Below are positions 36,593-47,000 of a DNA stretch of 64,000 nucleotides, one piece after another. A program made the translations under genes and the position numbers. Below the pieces are notes generated by a model, which made no database searches, had not been told where the DNA came from, and saw only the letters and a list, made by a program, of their open reading frames with translations. Position 1 is the stretch's first letter. Every line of letters begins with the position of its first letter. The stretch spans positions 23,754,501 to 23,818,500 of the forward strand of contig JASXTE010000016.1 of the NCBI GenBank assembly GCA_030280995.1, in the 5' to 3' direction. Source of the DNA: Hemileia vastatrix. Its lineage: Eukaryota > Basidiomycota > Pucciniomycetes > Pucciniales > Zaghouaniaceae.

Positions 36593-39500
36593 CTATGATT
36601 TTTTCTTTTTATACTTTTTTAGTAGAGTAGGAAGATTAGATATCTCCTTGCCAGGTATCCAAGAATCATCTGAATATGATTTATTCTTGAATCTCAATAA
36701 GTATTCTGTACCTTTTTCAGCAGTGACTATTCTGTCATTTAGAATTTTTTCAATTTCTGCTGTTTCAGTGATTTCATTTGGGGTTTTCTTTGGTCTACCC
36801 CTCCTTTTTGGAAATAAATCACTATTGGATGTGTAAGGTTTCAAAAGAGATATTGGAAAAACAGGATGTTTTCTGTCATATGGGGAATACAGAATAACTT
36901 CAACTGCATTATCTCCAATCATTCTTCTGACAACAAATGGACCAACAAATGGATCTTTCAATTTGTTATTACCTTGTAAGTTGAAGTGGACTGTAGAAAT
37001 CAACACTTCATCACCCTTTTTAAAAGTGTATTCTTTATGGGATTTGTCCCATCTTTTCTTCTCATATTCAAATGATTTTTCAATACATTTTTGAGCATGA
37101 TTTCTACATAGTTGTTGCATTTGAAGAAAAGATTTTACACCAGGATGTATATCCAATTTAGGTATTTTGTTATTGAGAATTTGGGAAGGAGTATTTGGAA
37201 CATATTCAAGCCAGAGCTCAAAAGGCTTTCTTTGAGTAACAGAATGAACAGTGCTATTATAAGCAAATTCTAACCCAGGAAGTAAGGTAACCCAATCATG
37301 AGTGAATCTGTCATTATCTTTATACTCAAGGCCAAAGGCACAATATCTTCTTATCATGTCCTCTAAAGTCTGAATCATTCTTTCAGCTAAACCATCAGTC
37401 TGAGGGTGATGGGCAGTAGAAAGTTTCAGATCACAACCACAAACATCCATCAGAGACATCCAAAATTCAGATGTAAATTTAGGGTCTCTGTCAGAGATTA
37501 TGGCTTTAGGAAAATCAGCAGTATTAAACATATGAAACCACCATAAGAAAGCTAATTCTTTAGTGGAAACATCCTTGTGGGTAGGGATGAATTTACACAT
37601 TTTTGTGAATCTGTCCACAATAACCCAACAAGAGTTATAACTGTCTTTTCCATAAATAGGTAATCCTGTTACAAAATACATGTTTATTATTTGCCATGGT
37701 GCATCAGGAGGCTCAATATGTTGCATTAATCCTGCTCTTTTACCAGTTAATCTTTTTGATTTTTGGCAAGAATCACAAGATTCAACATATAATTTTGTGT
37801 CTTCAGACATAATAGCCCACCAAGCAGTGTTCTTAATTCTGATCATTGTTTTGTCAAGATCAAAATGTCCATCTAATATGTCATCATGACAAATTTTCAA
37901 GATGATTTCTTTCATAGAAGGAGGAATAACAATAACATTACTCAACTTTCTTCTATAATATAGATATCCTTCATCAATTGAAAATTTACCTTTTTCCAAA
38001 GCTTTTTGGTACTTTGGTGGAAGGGTTTTAATTAATGCTTGTATTGAAGCATTCTTTGGATCATTTAATATGGTGCATAACTTTTTCAAGTCAGTGTCCT
38101 TATCATATGAGTCCAGAATAAGCTGTAATAGCTCTTCCTCCATATCAACCACATATATCCCATGTATATGAATAATTTTGTCCTCAGGATCATACGCAGG
38201 ATTAGAGTCATTATTTGGCAAAGGTAACCTAGATAACATATCCACATTTGAGTGAATAATACCAGCCCTATGAATAATTGTCATTCTCCCTCTGTACTCT
38301 TGAACAGCCAGCTGCCATCTGAACATATGTCTGTTAGGTGTTTTCAAGTTTAAAAGGGATTTAACTGCACTGCAGTCAGTGACAAGTTCAAATTTCTGGT
38401 CATCTAGGTAATAATGAAGCTTTTCTAGAGCCCATACTACAGATAAACACTCTAATTGAGTAGCACCATATTTCAATTCACTATTTCTCAAGGTTCTTGA
38501 AATATAACAAATTACTACTTCTGAAACTTTATCATTTATCACTTGTTTTTGATGGAGGGAAGCACCAAGACCAATGAAACTGCCATCAGTGTACAAAACA
38601 AATGGTTGATTAAAGTCAGGTAAAGCAAGAATTGGTGCTGACATCAAACAGTGTTTCATAGTGTCAAAGGCTCTTTGTCTTTCACTATTCCAGACAAAAG
38701 CAACATCCTTTCTAGTTAATTGGGTAAGGGGTAAAGCTATGACTTGGTAATTTTTAATATACTGTCTATAGTGTCCACACATTCCCAAGAAACTTTGGAG
38801 CTCTCTCACTGTTGTAGGAGCCTTCACCTGTTGTATGGCTGCCACTTTGTTCTGGTCAACACATATCTGTAAGCCTGAAACAACATGACCAAGAACTTTT
38901 AAAGAATGGAAACCAAATTTACATTTCTTCAAAGCAAGTGTCATATTTATTTCATCCATTTTCTGGAATACTTTACACAGGTGTTTAAGATGGTCCTCAA
39001 ATGTTTTTGAGAATATAATGATATCATCAATATAAACCATCAGCCATCCTTCAATTATCTCTTGATGGAATGTGTTATCCATGACTTTTTGGAAAACTGA
39101 AGGGGCATTTTTAGGGCCAAATGGCATCCTAATATACTTATAAATACCCATATGAGTGGCAATCATCAGAAAGTTCTGAGAATTTTTCTCAACAGGTACC
39201 TGGTGATATCCTTTATTACCATCCAAACAGCTGATATATTTAGCACCCTGTAAAGTAGCATGTATAGAGCTGATTCTAGGTAAAGGGTAGATATCATCAA
39301 CAGTATAAGTGTTTAGTGCTCTATAATCACCACATAACCTGGCTTTATCTTTCTCATAAGAAATTAGGACAGGTGAGATAACACAATATTTAGGTGTTTC
39401 AACTACCTTTTCAATAATATTCATTTTTAAAAGTTTAGAGATATTGTCTTCAATATCTTTTCTCTTTGTGGGAGAAGAAGGATAAGGCTTCTTCTTTAAA

Positions 39501-40372
39501 CTAGGTGGTATATCAGTTAATGGGAAAGACAATGAAAGTTTCATTTCCTCTTTAACTAATCCCAGTTCATGTGACCCATGAGCAAAGGCCATAGGAAAAG
39601 ATTTTATCAAGTTAATGATGGAATCATTATCCTCACCAGAAAGTTGTTCTCCAAAAAAAGCATTGTCAATTTCAGACATAAGGGCATGCATTTCCTTTGT
39701 AGATCTTCCTTTATATTGAACCACAGAATTACATGTGTTCAATTCTGGTTTTACTAATTTTTTAGGGGAGGAAATCTTAAATTTTCTCTTCCCATTCATC
39801 CCCATTGTGAAACATTGGTTTGAAGGATCCAATTTTATGCCATACTTGGTTAAAATATCATTCCCTACAATAAACCAATTGCTCAAGTTATCATTTTCCA
39901 TGACAACAAAATCACAAATAGCTCTTACAAAACCATAGTTATATTTAAAAAACACTGTGGCTTTGTATTTCCCAATGGGGGACAAAACAGAGCCATACCC
40001 TCTCCAATTTTCAGAAATGATAGGCATCAGTTTAGATTTATAGTCTTGATCTACTGAAGCTAGTGCTCTTTCAGATACTACACTTCCTCCAGCTCCAGAA
40101 TCCAGAACAACTTCAATGCTGGTTCCATTTATCAAGACTGGTGCCTTAAGAGGGGCAATAATAATTGAGCTATCCTCAATGTTCTTTATGATCTCAGCAT
40201 CTTCAACTGTAGATAAATCATTATTATCAATATCAATAGTATTTAAATAATGGATATCCTCTTCCAGCATCAAGATTTCTTGTTGAGATTCATATGAAAT
40301 ATTGCTGGCACAATCACTTGATGTATCATCCAGTGCCACTGTATCAGCAGCATGCTCCTCTGTTTGTTCCAC
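36593..40372 (-). CDS. Gypsy-B copy 1 pol: PR-RT-RNase H-IN-chromodomain
   Basis: 1259 codons in one open frame. Protease VVLDSGAGGS (Asp about residue 91); reverse transcriptase with VYIDDIIIFSK; RNase H with YTDGS; integrase finger ending CDSCQKSK; then the core with SDRDPKF and DGLAERM; then the linker RRGRPKK and a chromodomain ending near LLKKYKKKKS. The first catalytic Asp of the integrase is missing: the motif reads INMYFVTG where copy 2 has INMDFVTG and Gypsy-A has INIDFVTG. The frame is also cut off from gag by a one-base deletion near 40455. The element is therefore very unlikely to move by itself, although the long frame is intact. Confidence 0.93.
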   Translation of the reverse strand: MEQTEEHAADTVALDDTSSDCASNISYESQQEILMLEEDIHYLNTIDIDNNDLSTVEDAEIIKNIEDSSIIIAPLKAPVLINGTSIEVVLDSGAGGSVVSERALASVDQDYKSKLMPIISENWRGYGSVLSPIGKYKATVFFKYNYGFVRAICDFVVMENDNLSNWFIVGNDILTKYGIKLDPSNQCFTMGMNGKRKFKISSPKKLVKPELNTCNSVVQYKGRSTKEMHALMSEIDNAFFGEQLSGEDNDSIINLIKSFPMAFAHGSHELGLVKEEMKLSLSFPLTDIPPSLKKKPYPSSPTKRKDIEDNISKLLKMNIIEKVVETPKYCVISPVLISYEKDKARLCGDYRALNTYTVDDIYPLPRISSIHATLQGAKYISCLDGNKGYHQVPVEKNSQNFLMIATHMGIYKYIRMPFGPKNAPSVFQKVMDNTFHQEIIEGWLMVYIDDIIIFSKTFEDHLKHLCKVFQKMDEINMTLALKKCKFGFHSLKVLGHVVSGLQICVDQNKVAAIQQVKAPTTVRELQSFLGMCGHYRQYIKNYQVIALPLTQLTRKDVAFVWNSERQRAFDTMKHCLMSAPILALPDFNQPFVLYTDGSFIGLGASLHQKQVINDKVSEVVICYISRTLRNSELKYGATQLECLSVVWALEKLHYYLDDQKFELVTDCSAVKSLLNLKTPNRHMFRWQLAVQEYRGRMTIIHRAGIIHSNVDMLSRLPLPNNDSNPAYDPEDKIIHIHGIYVVDMEEELLQLILDSYDKDTDLKKLCTILNDPKNASIQALIKTLPPKYQKALEKGKFSIDEGYLYYRRKLSNVIVIPPSMKEIILKICHDDILDGHFDLDKTMIRIKNTAWWAIMSEDTKLYVESCDSCQKSKRLTGKRAGLMQHIEPPDAPWQIINMYFVTGLPIYGKDSYNSCWVIVDRFTKMCKFIPTHKDVSTKELAFLWWFHMFNTADFPKAIISDRDPKFTSEFWMSLMDVCGCDLKLSTAHHPQTDGLAERMIQTLEDMIRRYCAFGLEYKDNDRFTHDWVTLLPGLEFAYNSTVHSVTQRKPFELWLEYVPNTPSQILNNKIPKLDIHPGVKSFLQMQQLCRNHAQKCIEKSFEYEKKRWDKSHKEYTFKKGDEVLISTVHFNLQGNNKLKDPFVGPFVVRRMIGDNAVEVILYSPYDRKHPVFPISLLKPYTSNSDLFPKRRGRPKKTPNEITETAEIEKILNDRIVTAEKGTEYLLRFKNKSYSDDSWIPGKEISNLPTLLKKYKKKKS

Positions 40373-40377
40373 AAGAT

Positions 40378-41454
40378 TTATCTTCTTGTCACAAAAATGG
40401 CCTTTCTGCCAAGGCTTGTTGCACTTGAAGCAAGTGTTTGTTGCATACTTCTTTGTGCAACAGGGGCAGAAGGTTTACCAACCTTTTCCAGAGGTTTCTG
40501 TTGGTAAGTGGAGGGTTTCTCCAAAGGGGTCCTAGGAATGAATCTTCTGGCATCATACTTATTGTTTAGAAGGATCTCATTGCAAGTATTAATGAAAGAA
40601 GAGGGTTCTTTGGAGAACTCAGTCCTAGCCACTATCAAGTCTCTCAGAGACATTGGTAATTTATAGAGGATCCTGTCCTTCCATAAATCAAACTCCATAT
40701 TTGGGTCCATTGCCCTTAAGATTTTTACAAGTTTCATTAAAAACTCAATAGGTTTATCAGTAGAAGAGCTATATCTAGTTTCCTCATACTGCCTTTGTTG
40801 AGCCATTCTGAACTTGGAGCCACCAAATTGTGTTTTAATTAATTTCTTCCAATCCTCCCATGAGTAGTCATTCCCATCCAGGAGAACAGATTCATACCAC
40901 ATCAGGGCAACATTAGTGAACAAAGAAATTAACTTGGACACAATTTCCTCATCTGGGAGTTTGTAAGAATTTTTTAAGTTATCAATACTGCAAATAAATT
41001 GTTGCCAATCAGAGGAAGAATCACCATCAAATGTTGGGTACTGGTCAAGTTTTGGCCAATTCTTTTGATTTGAAGGAATCTCCTTAGTACTAGCTTGTTT
41101 CTGAGTAAGAAGCAGCTGTAATTTCTCTAATTGTGCTGAAATCTCATTGTTTAATCCTTCTGTTGCAGATCCTGGTGCATCATCAGTTTTTGATGGAAAC
41201 TCAGTGTTATCAACAGGTATTTCTGGAGCTATTTTTACTTTAGATGAACTAGCCACAGGTACTATTTAAGCATCCTGCACTATATGTTCCTTCACAGAAA
41301 TGTCAGAATATTTTTGGTCATTTAACAATGAGTTCAATTTTTCTTCAATGGCTGTTAGTCTTGTTTTCATTCTTGGAAGACTAGATAAACTCTCATTGAT
41401 AGTTGCAAAAGATAATTGATTTTTATTTTGAAAAGATGACAAATGGTCATTCAA
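40378..41454 (-). pseudogene. Gypsy-B copy 1 gag, stop, deletion and frameshift
   Basis: Gag core around WPKLDQYPTFDGDSSSDWQQ. An in-frame TAA at 41266-41268 splits off the N-terminal 62 codons; copy 2 has the same stop. A single G is missing near 40455 (copy 1 CTTTGTG, copy 2 CTTTGGTG), which shifts the frame just before the zinc knuckle. Relative to copy 2, about 421 bp of N-terminal coiled-coil sequence is deleted at about 41458 (the sequence corresponding to 48932-49352). The zinc knuckle, in the downstream frame, keeps CFKCNKPWQKGHFC. Confidence 0.88.
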
Positions 41455-41494
41455 TCTTGAGTGATTTGTCTACTACTCCCAGCCTCTATAGGTC

Positions 41495-42055
41495 TCAAGG
41501 TTTCATCCTCCCTTCCAGATTTACCTTAAGGAACAGAGTCAGCCACAAGAAAAGGCACTTGAGAATCAATAGAGGGACGTACCAGGGTTTGCTGGGTATC
41601 ACCATATTGGGCTTCCTTCTTCTTTTGCCTCCATGATAAGGGTGGGGAGGAGTGGGGTTGACCTGGTTGGGCCTTGATGGACCTGCCTGAGGTAACTGAT
41701 GCTGGTTTTGAGCCAGGTAGTCCCACTGAGTGTTTAGCCAGTCCCACTGCCACTTGGACACTTCCACCTTCTCTTGGGACTGGGGAGCCAATTGTTGTTG
41801 ATCCCTGGGAGGAAGAGGTTTCTTCTTCTCATGAAGAAAGGTATCTGTTCTTCTCACCTTTTCTTCCAAGGCATCTACCCTTACCTTTAGTCTCAAGCTT
41901 TCTGTCCTTAACTCCTTTATGTGAGTAGACAGATTCTTTACCTGCTGAGACAATGGCATCTTTTTTATCCTGAAGCCTTTTGGAAGCTCTTCTGGTGGGT
42001 TTAACATAGGCTTCTGATCCTGAGTTGTGTCCACTAGGATTTCTACTTCTTCCAT
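41495..42055 (-). CDS. Gypsy-B copy 1 ORF2, coiled-coil protein with basic tail
   Basis: 186 codons. Coiled coil around residues 30-70 (LSQQVKNLSTHIKELRTESL), then a Lys-rich stretch, the motif VSKWQWDWLNTQ, Pro-rich sequence and a basic cluster GGKRRRKPN. Gypsy-A ORF2 has the same order of parts. If the 58-bp segment 41525-41582 (GTACGT to TTAAG) is spliced, the product ends in Lys-Pro-Trp-stop, like Gypsy-A; unspliced it runs on through 30 more codons that look non-conserved. Family not recognised. Confidence 0.6.
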   Translation of the reverse strand: MEEVEILVDTTQDQKPMLNPPEELPKGFRIKKMPLSQQVKNLSTHIKELRTESLRLKVRVDALEEKVRRTDTFLHEKKKPLPPRDQQQLAPQSQEKVEVSKWQWDWLNTQWDYLAQNQHQLPQAGPSRPNQVNPTPPHPYHGGKRRRKPNMVIPSKPWYVPLLILKCLFLWLTLFLKVNLEGRMKP

Positions 42056-42194
42056 CTCTACATCCTGTTTGGGGCAAGGATTTATTAGTTTGAGAAATTC
42101 TTCTTGTTAAAGGAGAACTTACAGAAGTAGGCTCATCATAATCAATCAAGTCTAGTTCTTCTTCACGTGCAGCAAAATCACTTTGGTCAGTCAT
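41829..42194 (-). CDS. Gypsy-B copy 1 ORF1
   Basis: 121 codons beginning MTDQSDFAAREEELDLIDYD, acidic at first and then basic and Ser-rich. The first 46 codons lie upstream of ORF2; the rest overlaps it one frame away. The relative frame of ORF1 and ORF2 is the same in Gypsy-A. A plus-one shift in translation would join the ORF1 start to ORF2 (inference). No family is recognised. Confidence 0.45.
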   Translation of the reverse strand: MTDQSDFAAREEELDLIDYDEPTSVSSPLTRRISQTNKSLPQTGCRDGRSRNPSGHNSGSEAYVKPTRRASKRLQDKKDAIVSAGKESVYSHKGVKDRKLETKGKGRCLGRKGEKNRYLSS

Positions 42195-42357
42195 TTTAAG
42201 ATTCTACTGAAATGAAGAAAAGAGACCATAAGATTAATTAGTCTTTATTTTTAATTTTTATTTAACAGAAATAAAATAAAAATAATAATAAAAATCTTTT
42301 TAGGATAAAAATCAACTAAATAAAATTAATTTATTAATTCAAAAAATAATTTAAAAT

Positions 42358-42850
42358 CAGGATTATAATATAATCAACTGTAGAAATAAATAAAAATTTT
42401 AATTAATTATTTTCAGGATTTAAATCAACTAATTTATTACCAGGACTTATTGTCAACTGAAGTAATCAAATATGAAACTTTATTAATTTAACAAAATTTT
42501 ATTAAACTGATAAATTAACTACCAGGACCTAATGTCAACTGAAGTAATTAAATATAAATTTTTATTTTAAAATTTTATTAAGCTTGATCACTTAATTACC
42601 AGGACTTAATGTCAACTTAAATAATTAAATGTGAGTTTTATTAATTAAAATATTTATTGAATTACCAGGACTCAAAGTCAACTGAAGTAATTAGATATTA
42701 ATTATATATTAAAAAAAATATTATTGTCAGGACAATTTGTCAACTGGAAAAATTAAAATTTAAATTAATCAGGACAAATTTCAACTGAAAAATTATAATA
42801 ATTAATATTAAAATATAATTATTTTATTACTTCTGGGACTAAGAACACTT
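42358..42850 (-). repeat. Degenerate direct repeats in the Gypsy-B leader, copy 1
   Basis: About nine copies of a core like CCAGGACTTAATGTCAACTG, spaced about 40-80 bp apart and separated by AT-rich spacer (for example 42439, 42520, 42598, 42665, 42726, 42768). They sit between the 5' LTR and ORF1, a place where packaging, dimerisation or translation signals of LTR elements are usually found. Function is unknown. The rest of the leader to 43245 is unique sequence, and the primer-site candidate TTGGGAACCTTTCC adjoins the LTR at about 43231-43244. Confidence 0.75.
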
Positions 42851-43245
42851 ATTTCTCTATTCTGGTCAACCAGGAAAAATAAAAAAAATATAATAATAAA
42901 ATTAAATTCCAAATTACCAGACACCTCCCCCTGTAAAATGAGCAAATTAATGCCACTTACAGAGTGCTGAGTAAAAGGAAATACGTAGCAAATGAAGAGT
43001 GAAGAGTAACCCACAAATAGTAATATCAATAATTACCACAATATATACGACATTTAGTCAGTATATGAACCTAAGTTTTGGAGCGCGTTTTGATTCCCGT
43101 TCGCAGCAAAAACGTTTGTCACGTGACATATGACGTTCGTTGTTTTCTCGCCTCTCTTGTCCTTTACAGGTACTTTACACTGATGGTCCCCTCGATTATG
43201 CATCAATTAACGTTGCGCCGTCGATATTTTGGAAAGGTTCCCAAT

Positions 43246-44029
43246 TGTCAAGGTACGCTTTTGGTCTAGAAGATTTGGTATGAAGTTTTACGAGGATTTT
43301 AAGGGTTAAAATGGATTCTCAACAATTTGGTACGTATTTCGCAATCAAAGATGACTTTACTCAATGATAAGAGGTAAATTTAAAATATCAATATAATTTA
43401 TAGATTAGAATTACGTTCTTGTAAATACTAAAGATATAAGATATAAGAGATAAGTATTATATTGTAGTTGTAATAATAAGTAAGTTGGTAAAAAAGAATG
43501 AATCAAAAACAACAAAAAGAGAGGCCTTATATAGACAAAGGAGGGACAAAGCACGGAAATCAAATTCTGAAAACAGTAGTATGAGAGAGAGAGAAAAAGA
43601 ATATTCCAGAAGGAGTATTTTCAAATAATAAAGTTGTTCTAAAAAGAAGGTGTCAAAAAGATGTATTTACAGAGTATGTCAGAAATACATCAATTTATTT
43701 AATATTTACTGTAGAAGTCAATTCTAAATAAGAAATTTGAATTTTTGTATATATTTAATATTATTTGAATATTAAAATCTATTTTTTAATATAAATCTTT
43801 ATTTCTTCCAACCTGCCAAATGAGCACGGTGTTAGAGAAAAAATATAAGGGACAATTTTATATTTAATTTTAATTATTCATTTAATTTTATCATTCTGTA
43901 ATTAGTTAATTTATTATAAGTAATTTTAATGTAACTAATTTATAATTAAATAATTAAAATGATAAGGTGTGGCTTCATCCAGTAAATAATTAATTATTTC
44001 ACTGGGTAAGTCTAGTAGCCTGGCTGACA
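43246..44029 (-). repeat. Gypsy-B LTR b, shared by both units
   Basis: 784 bp, TGTCAAGG to GGCTGACA. It is the 5' LTR of copy 1 and the 3' LTR of copy 2. A TATATAAGG box on the minus strand (about 43525-43534; here TCTATATAAGG) is the likely promoter. Confidence 0.93.
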
Positions 44030-44064
44030 CTCCCTCACTCTAAAAAAAACAATAAAAAAAAATG

Positions 44065-47000
44065 CTATGATTTTTTCTTTTTATACTTTTTTAGTAGAGT
44101 AGGAAGATTAGATATCTCCTTGCCAGGTATCCAAGAATCATATTCAGATGATTTATTCTTGAATCTCAATAAGTATTCTGTACCTTTTTCAGCAGTGACT
44201 ATTCTGTCATTCAGAATTTTTTCAATTTCTGCTGTTTCAGTAATTTCATTTGGGGTTTTCTTTAGTCTACCCCTCCTTTTTGGAAATAAATCACTATTGG
44301 ATGTGTAAGGTTTCAAAAGAGATATTGGAAAAACAGGATGTTTTCTGTCATATGGGGAATACAGAATAACTTCAACTGCATTATCTCCAATCATTCTTCT
44401 GACAACAAATGGACCAACAAATGGATCTTTCAATTTGTTATTACCTTGTAAGTTGAAGTGGACTGTAGAAATCAACACTTCATCACCCTTTTTAAAAGTG
44501 TATTCTTTATGGGATTTGTCCCATCTTTTCTTCTCATATTCAAATGATTTTTCAATACATTTTTGAGCATGATTTCTACATAGTTGTTGCATTTGAAGAA
44601 AATATTTTACACCAGGATGTATATCCAATTAAGGTATTTTGTTATTGAGAGTTTGGGCAGGAGTATTTGGAACATATCCAAGCCAGAGCTCAAAAGGCTT
44701 TCTTGGAGTAACAGAATGAACAGTGCTATTATAAGCAAATTCTAACCCAGGAAATAAGGTAACCCAATCATGAGTGAATCTGTCATTATCTTTATACTCA
44801 AGGCCAAAGGCACAATATCTTCTTATCATGTCCTCTAAAGTCTGAATCATTCTTTCAGCTAAGCCATCAGTCTGAGGGTGATGGGCAGTAGAAAGTTTCA
44901 GATCACAACCACAAACATCCATCAGAGACATTCAAAATTCAGATGTAAATTTAGGGTCTCTGTCAGAGATTATGGATTTAGGAAAACCAGCAGTATTAAA
45001 CATATGAGACCACCATAAGAAAGCTAATTCTTTAGTGGAAACATCCTTGTGGGTAGGGATAAATTTACACATTTTTGTGAATCTGTCCACAATAACCCAA
45101 CAAGAGTTATAACTGTCTTTACCAGCAATAGGTAATCCTGTTACAAAATCCATGTTTATTATTTGCCATGGAGTATCAGGAGGTTCAATATGTTGCATTA
45201 ATCCTGCTCTTTTACCAGTTAATCTTTTTGATTTTTGGCAAGAATCACAAGATTCAACATATAATTTTGTGTCTTCAGACATATTAGCCCACCAAGCAGT
45301 GTTCTTAATTCTGATCATTGTTTTGTCAAGATCAAAATGTCCAGCTAATATGTCATCATGACAAATTTTCAAGATGATTTCTTTCATAGAAGGAGGAATA
45401 ACAATAACATTACTCAACTTTCTTCTATAATATAGATATCCTTCATCAATTGAAAATTTACCTTTTTCCAAAGCTTTTTGGTACTTTGTTGGAAGGGTTT
45501 TAATTAATGCTTGTATTGAAGCATTCTTTGGATCATTTAATATGGTGCATAACTTTTTCAAGTCAGTGTCCTTATCATATGATTCCAGAATAAGCTGTAA
45601 TAGCTCTTCCTCCATATCAACCACATATATCCCATGTATATGAATAATTTCGTCCTCAGGATCATATGCAGGATTAGGGTCATTATTTGGCAAAGGTAAC
45701 CTTGATAACATATTCACATTTGAGTGAACAATACCAGCCCTATGAATAATTGTCATTCTCCCTCTGTACTCTTGAACAGCCATCTGCCATCTGAACATAT
45801 GTCTGTTAGGTGTTTTCAAGTTTAAAAGGGATTTAACTGCACTGCAGTCAGTGACAAGTTCAAATTTCTAGTCATCTAGGTAATAATGTAACTTTTCCAG
45901 AGCCCACACTACAACTAAACATTCAAGCTTAGTGGCAGTATATTTCAATTCACTATTTCTCAAGGTTCTTGACATATAACAAATTACTACTTCTGATATT
46001 TTATCATTCATCACTTGTTTTTGATGGAGGGCAGCACCCAGACCAATTAAACTGGCATCAGTATATAAAACAAATGGTTGATTAAAGTCAGGTAAAGCAA
46101 GAATAGGTGCTGACATCAAACAGTGTTTCATAGTGTCAAAGGCTCTTTGTCTTTCACTATTCCAGACAAAAGCAACATCCTTTCTAGTTAATTGGGTAAG
46201 GGGTAAAGCTATGACTTGGTAATTTTTAATATACTGTCTATAGTGTCCACACATTCCCAAAAAACTTTGGAGCTCTCTCACTGTTGTAGGAGCCTTCACC
46301 TGTTGTATGGCTGCCACTTTGTTCTGGTCAACACATATCTGTAAGCCTGAAACAACATGACCAAGAACTTTTAAAGAATGGAAACCAAATTTACATTTCT
46401 TCAAAGCAAGTGTCATATTTATTTCATCCATTTTCTGGAATACTTTACACAGGTGTTTAAGATGGTCCTCAAATGTTTTTGAGAATATAATGACATCATC
46501 AATATAAACCATCAGCCATCCTTCAATTATCTCTTGATGGAATGTGTTATCCATTACTTTTTGGAAAACTGAAGGGGCATTTTTAGGGCCAAATGGCATC
46601 CTAATATACTTATAAATACCCATATGAGTGGCAATCATCAGAAAGTTCTGAGAATTTTTTTCAACAGGTACCTGGTGATATCCTTTATTACCATCCAAAC
46701 AGCTGATATATTTAGCACCCTGTAAAGTAGCATGTATAGAGCTGATTCTAGGTAAAGGGTAGATATCATCAACAGTATAAGTGTTTAGTGCTCTATAATC
46801 ACCACATAACCTGGCTTTATCTTTCTCATAAGAAATTAGGACAGGTGAGATAACACAATATTTAGGTGTTTCAACTACCTTTTCAATAATATTCATTTTT
46901 AAAAGGTTAGAGATATTGTCTTCAATATCTTTTCTCCTTGTGGGAGAAGAAGGATAAGGCTTCTTATTTAAACTAGGTGGTATATCAGTTAATGGGAAAG

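Noticed and set aside
41526..41753. Third-frame ORF of 75 codons overlapping Gypsy-B ORF2
   Set aside because: It has no counterpart of similar make-up in Gypsy-A and is best explained as a shadow of ORF2.
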